Assembly (NCBI GenBank): GCA_910585075.1 | Contig: CAJUED010000004.1 | Span: forward strand, 66,543-130,542 | Length of the DNA: 64,000 nucleotides | Direction: 5' to 3' | Origin: an uncultured Lachnospiraceae bacterium | GTDB taxonomy: Bacteria; Bacillota; Clostridia; Lachnospirales; Lachnospiraceae | Part shown: positions 42,438-51,595 of the stretch, piece after piece | Numbering within the stretch: position 1 is the stretch's first letter | How the letters are laid out: every line of letters starts with the position of its first letter | The notes under the pieces: model-generated | What the model saw: only the letters and a program-made list of their open reading frames with translations | What the model was told of the DNA's origin: nothing | The model's database searches: none | Translations under genes and position numbers: made by a program

Positions 42438-43531
42438 AAGTATTACATATACCAACAGGAGGTCTCCTTTTTGACGGAATTTATAGCTGTATTGCCGCAT
42501 ATGTCTCTCATATGGATAAAGAGGATATGATAATTGATATATTGGCAACCAATGCTCCTGAATCTGAAATGATAAAAAGGATTGAGAAATTGGGAATGGG
42601 GATTCAGACAATACCTTTCAGGAAGAAAAATCCTGTCAGGTATTTTGGGAAGCTGATATATCTCATAAAAAAGAAAAAATATGATATAGTCCATGTTCAT
42701 GGAAGCAGTAGTCTTATGGTAATAGAACTTCTTGCCGCGAAGCTTGCAGGATGTAAAGTGAGAATTGCGCATAGTCATAATACAAATTGTGAACATACTA
42801 AAACAGATAAACTACTGCGGCCTCTTTTTATGTATTTGTATACGCATGCTTTTGCATGTGGAAAGGATGCAGGATATTGGCTGTTTGGGAAAAAAGATTT
42901 TACCATTCTTCCGAATGGCAGAAATTTAGATTTGTTTGCGTTTTCTGATGATGACAGGAAAAGTGTTCGCCAGGAATGGAATGTGGATGAAGATACTTTG
43001 GTCATTGGCCATGTAGGAAGATTCAGCCGGGAGAAAAATCATCAGTTTTTGCTGGAAATATTTAACGAGATAAAGAAAAAAAAGCCGGATGTTAAATTGG
43101 TTTTGGTTGGATCCGGGGAACTTATGGAAGATATCCGAAAAAAAATGAATCGTTATGGTCTAAGCCATGACATCATTATGACGGGTGTGGTGAATGATGT
43201 GCAAAAGCTGCTTTCAGGAATGGATATCATGATATTGCCAAGTTTGTACGAGGGACTTCCATTGGTAGTTATTGAATGGCAGATGGCGGGACTGCCATGT
43301 GTGATTTCCGATAAAGTAACTGACGAATGTATGATAGAAAATAATGTAATACGGATATCATTATCAGAGCCGCCGGCCGTATGGGCCGAAAAAATATTAA
43401 AAATCAGACTGACAGATAGAAAACTGAGTAGAGATAAGGTAAAACAGGACATGCGTTTGGCTGGTTACGATATTCGGGAAGGTGCAAAGAAGCTGGAGAA
43501 ATATTATCTTGGCTTTACCAGGGGGAAATAA
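42434..43531 (+). CDS. Glycosyltransferase family 4
   Basis: A 365-residue GT-B-fold enzyme of GT4 (glycosyl transferases group 1). The N-terminal part has VLHIPTGGLLFDGI and YDIVHVHGSSSLMVIEL. The C-terminal Glyco_trans_1 domain has VIGHVGRFSREKNHQFLLEI, VKLVLVGSGELMEDIR, and ILPSLYEGLPLVVIEWQMAGLP, with the nucleotide-sugar-binding Glu residues. It is soluble or peripheral and acts on the lipid-linked intermediate. Overlaps the preceding gene by ATGA. Donor and acceptor are unknown. From here the AT content rises markedly. Confidence 0.9.
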   Translation: MKVLHIPTGGLLFDGIYSCIAAYVSHMDKEDMIIDILATNAPESEMIKRIEKLGMGIQTIPFRKKNPVRYFGKLIYLIKKKKYDIVHVHGSSSLMVIELLAAKLAGCKVRIAHSHNTNCEHTKTDKLLRPLFMYLYTHAFACGKDAGYWLFGKKDFTILPNGRNLDLFAFSDDDRKSVRQEWNVDEDTLVIGHVGRFSREKNHQFLLEIFNEIKKKKPDVKLVLVGSGELMEDIRKKMNRYGLSHDIIMTGVVNDVQKLLSGMDIMILPSLYEGLPLVVIEWQMAGLPCVISDKVTDECMIENNVIRISLSEPPAVWAEKILKIRLTDRKLSRDKVKQDMRLAGYDIREGAKKLEKYYLGFTRGK

Positions 43532-43583
43532 TTTAATCGGAGAGCAGTTTGAATGAAAGATATTGAAAGAGGAAGTATTCAAT

Positions 43584-44597
43584 ATGGAATTGGTTTCAAT
43601 AATCGTACCTGTATATAATGTTGAGAAATATCTGGAGGAATGTGTAAATTCACTGCTTCGACAGACATATGAAAATATACAAATCATTTTAATTGATGAT
43701 GGGTCAAAGGATAGCAGCGGCAGAAGCTGTGATGTTTATGCACAAAAGGATTCGCGGGTAAAAGTGATCCATAAAGAAAATGCCGGATTAGGGTACGCCA
43801 GAAACAGCGGGCTTGAAGCGGCAAAGGGGAAATATGTTACTTTTATTGACGCTGATGATTTGGCAGAACCAGACCTGGTGGAATTATTGATGAAAGGAAT
43901 TACCGAGACGGGAGCGGATACCTGTATAGGAGGGTTTAAACGCATTACAGAAGATGGTGTGGTTAAGTTTGAAGAAAAATACAGTGAAGGTTATTTTGAA
44001 GGAAAAGATGTATATGATGTTGTGTTTGCGAGAATGCTTGGAAGCGCGCCGGATATACGTGATGCTATACACATGTCTGTTTGGAACGGTTTGTATTCCA
44101 TGAATATTATTCATAAGTATCATATAAATTTTCCATCTGAAAGAGAGTTTATTTCTGAAGATATTATTTGGGCTTCAGATTACTATAGATACGCCAGGCG
44201 TGTAAAAGTCATTGATTCCACAGCATATAATTACCGAATCAGACAGGGATCTCTGACACAAAGGTATAACCCTGACATGCTGGATATGGTTTGTGTTTTA
44301 TATTGTGAAATGGAAAAAAGGTTGGAAGGAGACAGCTCAAAAATTTTTCGTCTTCAAAGACAATTTTTCGTTAATCTGAGGGTCTGCATGAAACAAGAGC
44401 ATAGAAGTATTTCGGGAAAGAATAAAAAAGAAGTGAAAAAATCCATACAAAAAATTGTTGACAATATAACAGTCAGGAGTGTTTTAAGCATTTATCCAAT
44501 ATCATCCATTCAGTTTGGACCCAGATGTTTTTTATTGCTCTTAAAATATAAGCTGGTTATGTTTTTACAAGCCTGTCTGGAAATGAATCTTATTTAA
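43584..44597 (+). CDS. Glycosyltransferase family 2
   Basis: A 337-residue GT-A enzyme of GT2. The motifs are SIIVPVYNVEKYLEECVNSL, IILIDDGSKDSSG, NAGLGYARNSGLEAAKGKYV and the DxD equivalent FIDADDLAEPD. The start is the ATG at 43584 with AGAGGAAGTATTCAAT upstream, not the TTG at 43563. The C-terminal region is basic and probably membrane associated. It adds a sugar to the polysaccharide repeat; specificity cannot be read. Confidence 0.9.
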   Translation: MELVSIIVPVYNVEKYLEECVNSLLRQTYENIQIILIDDGSKDSSGRSCDVYAQKDSRVKVIHKENAGLGYARNSGLEAAKGKYVTFIDADDLAEPDLVELLMKGITETGADTCIGGFKRITEDGVVKFEEKYSEGYFEGKDVYDVVFARMLGSAPDIRDAIHMSVWNGLYSMNIIHKYHINFPSEREFISEDIIWASDYYRYARRVKVIDSTAYNYRIRQGSLTQRYNPDMLDMVCVLYCEMEKRLEGDSSKIFRLQRQFFVNLRVCMKQEHRSISGKNKKEVKKSIQKIVDNITVRSVLSIYPISSIQFGPRCFLLLLKYKLVMFLQACLEMNLI

Positions 44598-44627
44598 TTA
44601 TGATAAGAGTGAGGCAGGGGAAGGGGA

Positions 44628-45626
44628 ATGATGGAACCATTAGTCAGTGTAATAATACCCATCTATAATAAGGAATTATATATATTGCAATGTCTGGAGT
44701 CGGTTGAAAAGCAGAAATATGGGCATGTTGAAATTATTGTAGTGAATGATGGGTCTACAGACCGCTCGTTAAATATAATTAATAATTTTTCAGCGAATTA
44801 TAATAATATTATCATACTTGATCAGGAAAATCTAAACGCAGCCATGGCGAGAAACAGAGGATTGGAAGTTTGCAATGGTGATTATATCCTGTTTTTGGAT
44901 TCAGATGATATTTTATATGAGAACGCCATTGCCAATATGGTAAAAGCGGCTGTGGATGCAAAGGCTGATTTGGTGATAGGGAATTATAACACTGTCAGCG
45001 AAGAAAATGAATTTGTAAATGAGTGCAATATTATAAAACAGAACAGAAGAAGCTCAGAGCCTATGGAATTTATTGGAATGGTTCCAAATCCTTCGAATAA
45101 GCTGTATGCAAGAAAAGTAATAGATAATAATGGTATTGTCTGGGGCAATGTAAGGATAGGACAAGATTTGAATTTCTTTTTAAAATTTCTGGTTTGCTGT
45201 CAGACTGTTGTTGCCATTACAGATTGCATATACGGTTGGCGGATTGTTAAGGGAAGTATCAGCAATTCATTTGATTTCAGAATATTTGATATTACAGAGT
45301 CATTTAAGGATGTAAAGAAATTTTACAGGAAAGCCGGGAAAGAAAAAGTTTATGGCAAGTATGTTTCTGTAGTCGAGTACCGGCATTACTATCTTCAGAT
45401 GGAAAAGCAGAAATATTTTATAAACCGAAAAACCAGAAGTATCGTAGTAGATTATTTTTCCATTATGATGAGGCAGATTGACTTATCACACTGTAAAATT
45501 TCTGACCGGTATAAAAGTGATTTGAAAAAATGCAGATGTAAAATGGCGTTAAAGCCATTCTATATATCGCATATGTATGCCGTTCTGGATGCAAAATTTG
45601 CCAGAAAAAGCAAGGAGGGAATTTAA
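44628..45626 (+). CDS. Glycosyltransferase family 2
   Basis: A 332-residue GT2 enzyme. It has VSVIIPIYNKELYILQCLES, IIVVNDGSTDRSLNII, NAAMARNRGLEVCNGDY and the DxD-type FLDSDDILYEN. Two ATGs adjoin (44628 and 44631); the second has better spacing from GGGGAAGGGG. Highly AT-rich. Its C-terminal 120 residues have many Lys, Tyr and Arg and no membrane helix. It probably acts on the same repeat unit as the preceding GT2 but is clearly different in sequence. Confidence 0.9.
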   Translation: MMEPLVSVIIPIYNKELYILQCLESVEKQKYGHVEIIVVNDGSTDRSLNIINNFSANYNNIIILDQENLNAAMARNRGLEVCNGDYILFLDSDDILYENAIANMVKAAVDAKADLVIGNYNTVSEENEFVNECNIIKQNRRSSEPMEFIGMVPNPSNKLYARKVIDNNGIVWGNVRIGQDLNFFLKFLVCCQTVVAITDCIYGWRIVKGSISNSFDFRIFDITESFKDVKKFYRKAGKEKVYGKYVSVVEYRHYYLQMEKQKYFINRKTRSIVVDYFSIMMRQIDLSHCKISDRYKSDLKKCRCKMALKPFYISHMYAVLDAKFARKSKEGI

Positions 45627-45638
45627 ACGAAAGAATAT

Positions 45639-46721
45639 ATGGAAAAAGTCAGATTAATTGCCGATATGCATCTACAGCATTTTATGGACATCGGTCATGC
45701 GGATGCGGGCAATAACGGCCCATATGGTGATAATGACACAGCAATGAGAAATACAGCACATTGGTGTTGTATTTATTCTTATCTTTTCAGACGGTATAAA
45801 GAGCAAAAATATAAGGATATTCTTTGTAGGATGTCAGCTTATTTAATGGAACCCAGGCATTATGGGGTGTCCGGAGCTGCCATATGCCGCAGGGGAAATA
45901 ACGATGATACGAATGGGGTGATTGGACAGGCCTGGGTTGTTGAGGGGCTGCTAGCGGGATATCAGGTTTTAGGTCAAAATGAGCTAATGGATAAGGCTGT
46001 CAGTATTTTCAATGCGCAGCAGTTTGATGAAAACGCCGGATTATGGAAAATATGTTGTTCTGATGGAAAAATGGCAGGTTATGATTATGTCTATAATCAT
46101 AATTTGTGGATGGCAGCTGCAGGAGCTTTGATCTTGTGCTTTCAGGAAAATTTTGATATTAGAAAAAAAATCATGGTATTTTTGGATAAATCAAAATACA
46201 CGTGTGGGGTTCAGCCAAGTGGCTGCTTATTTCATCTGGCTAACATTGATTTTAGTATGGCAGGCAGGCTGAAGTTTGGGGCGAAGATGATTCTTACAGA
46301 CATGAGGGCAGGTAAATATAAGAATATGAATTACCTTGAGAAGGGATATCAGTTGTTCGATTTGTATGGATTTGCGCTGCTTAAAAATCAGTTTTCAGAA
46401 CATAATATGTTGAAAAGTACAAAATTAGTAAAAGCGGTTAAGTTTGGATTAAAACGGTCATCTGTCAATAAACTGGGAACTGATGGAGGAAGTTTTAATA
46501 AATATGCGTATCCATACAATTCTCCGGCCTTTGAATATTCTTATGTGGCATTAAAGTTGGGAAAAGGATGCGATGAAGTATATGCACAATCACTTCTTAA
46601 GATTCAATTCGGGCAGTTGTATGATGATACTTGCGGAAAATTTTCTTTCCATAATAATGATGCAAATACCTTAACAGCACGGCTGTATGAATTGGTTCGC
46701 TATTTCGATGAGAAGGAGTAG
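45639..46721 (+). CDS. Six-hairpin-like protein of the polysaccharide locus (AglQ-like)
   Basis: A 360-residue protein with several aromatic, helical repeats and no signal peptide. The N-terminal block NNGPYGDNDTAMRNTAHWC and the block GVIGQAWVVEGLLAGYQVLG are of the kind seen in alpha/alpha-toroid (six-hairpin) carbohydrate enzymes. I recall similar text in proteins called agl-cluster AglQ, so that is the nearest comparison. It might hydrolyse, epimerise or otherwise edit a saccharide, but no catalytic residue can be named. The start at 45639 is weakly supported (GGAGGGAATTTAAACGAAAGAAT upstream). Directly followed by the polymerase gene. Confidence 0.6.
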   Translation: MEKVRLIADMHLQHFMDIGHADAGNNGPYGDNDTAMRNTAHWCCIYSYLFRRYKEQKYKDILCRMSAYLMEPRHYGVSGAAICRRGNNDDTNGVIGQAWVVEGLLAGYQVLGQNELMDKAVSIFNAQQFDENAGLWKICCSDGKMAGYDYVYNHNLWMAAAGALILCFQENFDIRKKIMVFLDKSKYTCGVQPSGCLFHLANIDFSMAGRLKFGAKMILTDMRAGKYKNMNYLEKGYQLFDLYGFALLKNQFSEHNMLKSTKLVKAVKFGLKRSSVNKLGTDGGSFNKYAYPYNSPAFEYSYVALKLGKGCDEVYAQSLLKIQFGQLYDDTCGKFSFHNNDANTLTARLYELVRYFDEKE

Positions 46722-46724
46722 CCC

Positions 46725-47987
46725 ATGGATTTAAATTGGAAAGTCTCTAAAGATTCTGTTTTTCTTTTCCTTTGTTTTTGTATGTGGGTCATTCCAACTT
46801 ACATATACAATTTTCCGCTGTTAATTACTTTTTCGAATTTGTTCTGGTATGCCACGATTGGAGTGATTATCCTTGATTATATTAAGTATAAAAGAAAGTG
46901 TTCCGTTGTTTTCTGGCTGATATTTACCGGGATAATCATTCAGGGGGTGGCAACACAAGTATATGATAATGAAATAATAATAGTTGAGGGAATGGTAACT
47001 CAGGTATCTAATGATGAAATGTTGTCAGAGTTTATACGCCGGTATATAAAAGAAATTGCATTTTGCTATATTATTGATCAGTATATGTCGGGGAGAAAAG
47101 CAAATCAATTTTTGAATGTATTTAGCACATATTTAGGTGTTATGATTTTTATCAATCTGGTAACCATCATATTGTTTCCGAAGGGTATTTATACGGCCGG
47201 TTCTTACTCAGAAAATTATTGGATGGGTTATGATAATACACATATTCGCTGGCAGCTTCCTGCTATGGGAATGGCGTGTATCAATTCTCTTTGTTTAAGG
47301 GGGAAACTGACCAAAAAAGTATTGTTGATTTACATAATGGTTGTGATTTCCAATCTTTTGGTGTTTTCAGGAACTGCTTTAGTCAGTATAGCAGTTTTGA
47401 GCATTGGAATGATATATATTTTAGTATGGGAAAAAAGAGTCGAAGAACAGGGAATCAGGATTTTTTCAGCATTATCGGCGTTAGCAGTTGCGATTATAGG
47501 AAGTGTGATAGTGGTTGGTGCCACTGTCAATTCCCGAAGTTTACAAATCATAGTGAGTATCTCAAACATTCTTGGCAAAGATGTATCTTCTTTAGCCGGG
47601 CGCAGTTATATATGGATTAATTCCCTGGCGGCCATTCTCAGGAGACCTGTTTGGGGATATGGATATGAGGCGGCTGAGACAACAAGTAAAAGACTGGTGG
47701 GCGGGGTTGGATATGGGTTCTCGCCTCATAATATATGTCTGGAAACATTATATTATGGCGGTATAATGCTTGGAATTGTAACATGTGCCATTTATATTGC
47801 AATTTTTATTAGGAATAGTCGTTATAGGGCTGCTGTAGAATATTCTGTTTGCGGTTTATGGCTGATAACCATTTCCATTATGGGCCTGGTAGAACCGCAG
47901 TATGGTACATATATGAGATTGGCGTGGCTTGTCTGCTATAATATGCCTTTTTTGTATACAAAGAATGGTATCAAAAAAATGTCTTGA
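46725..47987 (+). CDS. wzy: Polysaccharide polymerase (Wzy / O-antigen ligase-like)
   Basis: A 420-residue integral membrane protein with about eleven helices and one larger outside loop in the second half (after residue 280), where RSYIWINSLAAILRRPVWGYGYEAAE and FSPHNICLETLYYGG occur. This layout and the Arg-x-Trp and Pro-His-Asn motifs are typical of Wzy polymerases and WaaL-type ligases. It would join lipid-linked repeat units outside the membrane. It lies immediately upstream of the flippase. Sequences of this family diverge strongly, so the assignment rests on topology, motifs and context. Confidence 0.8.
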   Translation: MDLNWKVSKDSVFLFLCFCMWVIPTYIYNFPLLITFSNLFWYATIGVIILDYIKYKRKCSVVFWLIFTGIIIQGVATQVYDNEIIIVEGMVTQVSNDEMLSEFIRRYIKEIAFCYIIDQYMSGRKANQFLNVFSTYLGVMIFINLVTIILFPKGIYTAGSYSENYWMGYDNTHIRWQLPAMGMACINSLCLRGKLTKKVLLIYIMVVISNLLVFSGTALVSIAVLSIGMIYILVWEKRVEEQGIRIFSALSALAVAIIGSVIVVGATVNSRSLQIIVSISNILGKDVSSLAGRSYIWINSLAAILRRPVWGYGYEAAETTSKRLVGGVGYGFSPHNICLETLYYGGIMLGIVTCAIYIAIFIRNSRYRAAVEYSVCGLWLITISIMGLVEPQYGTYMRLAWLVCYNMPFLYTKNGIKKMS

Positions 47988-48039
47988 AAACAGGCATTTT
48001 CTGCACAGTCTTAGCGCTTTTCAATGGGAGACAGAGCAA

Positions 48040-49437
48040 ATGGAAAAAACAAATCTTGCTAAGAATACAATTTTGCTTTCTATTGGAACGGTAATGACGA
48101 AAAGCATCAATTTGTTGATGATTCCGCTTTTTAGCGCATGGTTATCGACAGAAGATTATGGCATGTTTGATTTGCTGGTGACATATGTGTCGCTTCTCAT
48201 TCCGTTTATTACCATGTCCGGATCGGATGCAATTTTTCGGTTTGCCATTGATAAAGATAAAATTGAAGATAAACAAAAATACATAACGACCGGATTCGGG
48301 ATTACTTTGATAAACACAGCCGCCATTTGCGGTGTAATCCTGATAATACGGTTGGTAACCGGATGGGCATATGCGATCCCATTTATATTACTTCTGATTG
48401 CGGAGCTGTTCAATAATCATTTACAGGGTGTAATACGGGCAATAAGGCGACTTACAATTTATTCACTTTCAAATATAATATCAACATTAGGAATATCGGT
48501 CTGCGTTAGTATTCTTGTATGGAAATATCAACTGGGTTTAACAGGTATTATCCTTGGCTATGCATGGGGATATTTTCTTGGCGAAATCGTTATGGTGGTT
48601 TCTGTCAGGTATTGGAAATATTTAAAGCCTGACAGTTTTTCCTTTACAATTGTGAAAGAGATGGTTAAATATTCATTTCCTTTAATTCCCAACAATATTT
48701 CCTGGTGGATTATTAATGTTTCGGACAGAACGGCTATTCATCTTTTTCTTGGTGCGGCCGCTAATGGCATTTATGCAATTTCATACAAAATTCCGAACTT
48801 CTGTGCCTCAATATTTAATGTGTTCAGTATTTCTTGGCAGGAAACAGCAATTGATTTAATCGATTCGAAGGAAAGAAATCAATACTATAGCTATGTTTAT
48901 AATAGCCTGATTTGCACGTTGGTTTCATTGTGCGGCGGTTTGCTGAGTTTAAACTATTTCCTTTTTCAATACATTTTTGATATACGATATTATGATGCTA
49001 AATATTATAGCCCGATTTTGATTTCCTCTGTTATTTTTGGATCTATGACTCAGTATTTTGGAGGGATACAGATCAGCCTGAAAAGAACGAAAGAAAACGG
49101 GGTGACAACAATGATTGGGGCAGTGGCCAATGTTGTCATTGATCTGGTACTGATTAAATATATTGGATTATATGCAGCAGCGCTTTCTACAATTACAGCC
49201 AATATTATTGTTTGCGTTCTTCGATATATATGGTTACATGGTGAGAATATTCACTTTAAGCTGGAAAAACGTTCTTTGTTTTTCATAAGTTATTACATTT
49301 ATTTGTTTGTTATGTGCTATGCATGCAATTCACTTAAGGTAAGTGTTATTAATCTGATATTTGCATGTATTATGTTTTGCGTTATTAACAAAGATTTCGT
49401 TGCAAAATTTTTTTATAAGGTGAGAGTGATAAAATGA
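48040..49437 (+). CDS. wzx: Polysaccharide flippase (Wzx)
   Basis: A 465-residue MATE/MVF-superfamily polysaccharide transporter with twelve to fourteen helices. The start is the ATG at 48040 behind ATGGGAGACAGAGCAA; the longer frame from 47929 overlaps the polymerase gene. The N-terminal NTILLSIGTVMTKSINLLMIPLFSAWLS, broken here by a hydrophilic loop at STEDYGMFDLLV, is the usual Polysacc_synt start. It flips the undecaprenyl-linked repeat unit outward for Wzy. It overlaps the next gene by 4 bp. Confidence 0.9.
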   Translation: MEKTNLAKNTILLSIGTVMTKSINLLMIPLFSAWLSTEDYGMFDLLVTYVSLLIPFITMSGSDAIFRFAIDKDKIEDKQKYITTGFGITLINTAAICGVILIIRLVTGWAYAIPFILLLIAELFNNHLQGVIRAIRRLTIYSLSNIISTLGISVCVSILVWKYQLGLTGIILGYAWGYFLGEIVMVVSVRYWKYLKPDSFSFTIVKEMVKYSFPLIPNNISWWIINVSDRTAIHLFLGAAANGIYAISYKIPNFCASIFNVFSISWQETAIDLIDSKERNQYYSYVYNSLICTLVSLCGGLLSLNYFLFQYIFDIRYYDAKYYSPILISSVIFGSMTQYFGGIQISLKRTKENGVTTMIGAVANVVIDLVLIKYIGLYAAALSTITANIIVCVLRYIWLHGENIHFKLEKRSLFFISYYIYLFVMCYACNSLKVSVINLIFACIMFCVINKDFVAKFFYKVRVIK

Positions 49438-50312
49438 CTGGAGATAAGCATGCATATCTGGTTATAGCCCATAAGTGTGATGATACATTTCAAACATTAC
49501 TTTGTATGTTAGATGATGTCAGGAATGATATTTTTATACATATGGATGCCAAGAATAAAAATTTCAATGTTAACGATATTCAAAAAGTGAAGTATTCAAG
49601 TATATATTTTACAGAAAGAACGAAAGTGACATGGGGAGGATATAGCCAGATCAACAGTGAACTGTTGTTGTTAAGACTCGCTATAGAGACCGGAAAGTAT
49701 AGTTATTATCATTTGATTTCCGGTGAAGATTTACCGATTAAGTCACAGGATTATATTCATCATTTTTTTGCTTTGTACAGTGGATGTGAGTTCATACGAT
49801 TTGAAAAATCCAAATTTGACTATTTTGAGAGAGTGAGATATCGATATTTTTTTCAGGAAAAGATTGGACGTGGCGGTAAAAATATAGTTTGGGGAGCTGT
49901 AAACAGGTTTTCCATTTATTTCCAGGAGATGCTTCATATCACACGTAATCAAAATATATGTTTCCAGAAAGGAACAAACTGGTTTAGTATTACAGATAAC
50001 CTGGCGCGATATGTTGTTAGTAAATCAAAATGGATTGGAAAAACTTTCAAAAAAACCATTTGCTGCGATGAGGTTTTTTTACAAACCATTGTAGAAAACT
50101 CAATTTTTAAATATCGTTTATTTTGGCCGGAATATGATAACAGCCCATATAGTATTATGAGATTGATCGATTGGAAACGCGGAAATCCTTATGTTTTTCG
50201 AAAAGAAGATTTTGAAGATATAAAAGATTCGGAAATGCTTTGGGCGAGAAAATTCGACTGCCAGGTAGATAAAAAAATTATATCAATGATATATAATGAG
50301 ATTACGAAATAA
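49434..50312 (+). CDS. Core-2/I-branching beta-1,6-GlcNAc transferase-like (GT14)
   Basis: A 292-residue GT14-family enzyme. It begins HAYLVIAHKCDDTFQTLLCM, then has DIFIHMDAKN, VTWGGYSQINSELLLLRLAI and YYHLISGEDLPIKSQDYIHHFF, the hallmark region of Core-2/I-branching transferases. The C-terminal PYSIMRLIDWKRGNPYVF is also typical. In bacteria these add side-branch sugars to surface polysaccharide; the sugar is not necessarily GlcNAc. It is the last gene of the AT-rich cassette and ends before a hairpin at 50364. Confidence 0.87.
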   Translation: MTGDKHAYLVIAHKCDDTFQTLLCMLDDVRNDIFIHMDAKNKNFNVNDIQKVKYSSIYFTERTKVTWGGYSQINSELLLLRLAIETGKYSYYHLISGEDLPIKSQDYIHHFFALYSGCEFIRFEKSKFDYFERVRYRYFFQEKIGRGGKNIVWGAVNRFSIYFQEMLHITRNQNICFQKGTNWFSITDNLARYVVSKSKWIGKTFKKTICCDEVFLQTIVENSIFKYRLFWPEYDNSPYSIMRLIDWKRGNPYVFRKEDFEDIKDSEMLWARKFDCQVDKKIISMIYNEITK

Positions 50313-50363
50313 AACAGTATGCTGCCGGACTCGTGCTATTTTACATGAAAAACATCTAAAGCA

Positions 50364-50391
50364 GGCGGATGCAACTTCTAAGCAATCCGCC
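50364..50391. terminator. Hairpin between convergent genes at the end of the polysaccharide locus
   Basis: GGCGGAT (50364-50370) pairs with ATCCGCC (50385-50391), with an inner GC/GC pair. The T-tract is weak (CGTTCATTTT). It overlaps the 3' end of the minus-strand DUF368 gene. Confidence 0.5.
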
Positions 50392-51211
50392 CGTTCATTT
50401 TATCCAGCAAAGAAGCAGTAAAAACCCCGGCGGCCAGGAAAAATATATTGAGCAGGCAGTCCCTTGTGGACAGTGTAAAGCTGTCAAAAGGAACGATCAT
50501 AACCGTTGCAGCGATAATGATACCCACAATCCCGTGAAAAACAACGGAATAATGGCTGTCGAACAGGGAGTTGACGGCCTTTGAGAGAAACACTATGGTG
50601 ATAAGGCCGCCGATTCCTCCGGGAACGAGAACCTCCGGCAAAAGGCGGCCGATTCCTTCCACAAAAGGAGTATAAAGGCCCAGTGGCATCAGCAGGGTGG
50701 AAAAGCTCATACCCGGTGCAATGATGCTGAGGGCAAGGCAGAATCCGCAGAACAGATACCAGATAAATCCGGGAGTGATTTTTATGGAAGCGATATTTAA
50801 GCTGATTAAGAGAGCAAACACCGCACACATGGATAGAAACATCGAGAGCAAGGAGGACGCCCTTCTGCCCTTCAGTCCCGCTTCCTTCCACAGGGAGGGA
50901 AGCATGCCTGCAATCAGGCCTATGAAAAGGCAGACAGAGTAGGAGGGATACTTTGTGAGAAAATAGGCAAGCAGATTGGCAACCTGCATAAAACCGACGA
51001 TATAGCCTAAGATATAGGGCAGGAGCCTGGGGGCGTGGGTTTTAAAATTTTGGGCAGGGTTCGCCAAAAGCTCCATAAGAGGTTTATAGACCCCAAACAC
51101 AACGCTTAAAACGCCGCCGCTGATTCCGGGCAGCACGGCGCCAAGGCCAATCAGGGCCCCCTGTAAGAAATGAAAGGGAATACGGAAAACGGAGCGGGTA
51201 ATATTTTTCAT
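50378..51211 (-). CDS. DUF368 (PopT-like) polytopic membrane protein
   Basis: A 277-residue membrane protein with about eight helices. The start is the ATG complementary to 51209-51211, preceded by ATGAGGAGTCCC; the open frame upstream is the leader element. The N-terminal FHFLQGALIGLGAVLPGISGG is the DUF368 signature, and a second Gly/Pro-rich segment IIAPGMSFSTLLMPLGLY mirrors it, suggesting an internal duplication. DUF368 proteins have recently been linked to recycling of undecaprenyl phosphate across the membrane (PopT). That would fit beside a capsule locus, though here it lies on the opposite strand with normal GC. Confidence 0.87.
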   Translation of the reverse strand: MKNITRSVFRIPFHFLQGALIGLGAVLPGISGGVLSVVFGVYKPLMELLANPAQNFKTHAPRLLPYILGYIVGFMQVANLLAYFLTKYPSYSVCLFIGLIAGMLPSLWKEAGLKGRRASSLLSMFLSMCAVFALLISLNIASIKITPGFIWYLFCGFCLALSIIAPGMSFSTLLMPLGLYTPFVEGIGRLLPEVLVPGGIGGLITIVFLSKAVNSLFDSHYSVVFHGIVGIIIAATVMIVPFDSFTLSTRDCLLNIFFLAAGVFTASLLDKMNGRIA

Positions 51212-51224
51212 GGGACTCCTCATT

Positions 51225-51282
51225 TCTGCGCACATTCTTTGGGTGTAGTGGGTTTGTGTCAGGTGCGCGCAGACACAAATCC
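51225..51282 (-). promoter_or_regulatory. Pseudoknot-type 5'-leader element, copy E (DUF368 gene)
   Basis: On the minus strand GGATTTGTG (51282-51274) pairs with CACAAACCC (51258-51250), one A-C mismatch. The loop's TCTGCGC (51273-51267) is complementary to GCGCAGA (51231-51225). The 3' arm ends 3 bases before the Shine-Dalgarno ATGAGGAG. Arm sequences differ from copy A but mostly keep pairing. Confidence 0.6.
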
Positions 51283-51475
51283 TGTGTGTGAAAATTTGTT
51301 TTGAACCGGCGTCCGTAAACAATGCGGACAGCTGTCAGTTGTTTTAGATTTTATGTCAAAAACGGCTTGTTTCATTACATGTTACCCGGCAAAATTTGGG
51401 TGGCGGCTAAATTAATTTGAGGGCAGGTCGATAAATATAGTGCAGGTATTTATGGCCAGAATACTTGCGGAAATA

Positions 51476-51503
51476 TTGTTTAAGTCACCACGGATGGTAT
51501 ACT
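51476..51503 (+). promoter_or_regulatory. Putative promoter of the gene at 51596
   Basis: TTGTTT (51476-51481), 16 bases and TATACT (51498-51503). The gap 51212-51595 otherwise holds only the leader element of the divergent DUF368 gene. Confidence 0.4.
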
Positions 51504-51595
51504 TTAGGGAAACGGACAGCCCTTTTGTGTATCATTTTGTTTTTTTCGAACATGGAGGTGAGAATAAAAACAAGGGACGGAAAGAAGGAGGAAGT

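Noticed and set aside
50378..51322. Longer DUF368 protein starting at 51322
   Set aside because: The extra 37 codons cover the pseudoknot leader; the ATG at 51211 has the ribosome site and the family's N-terminus.
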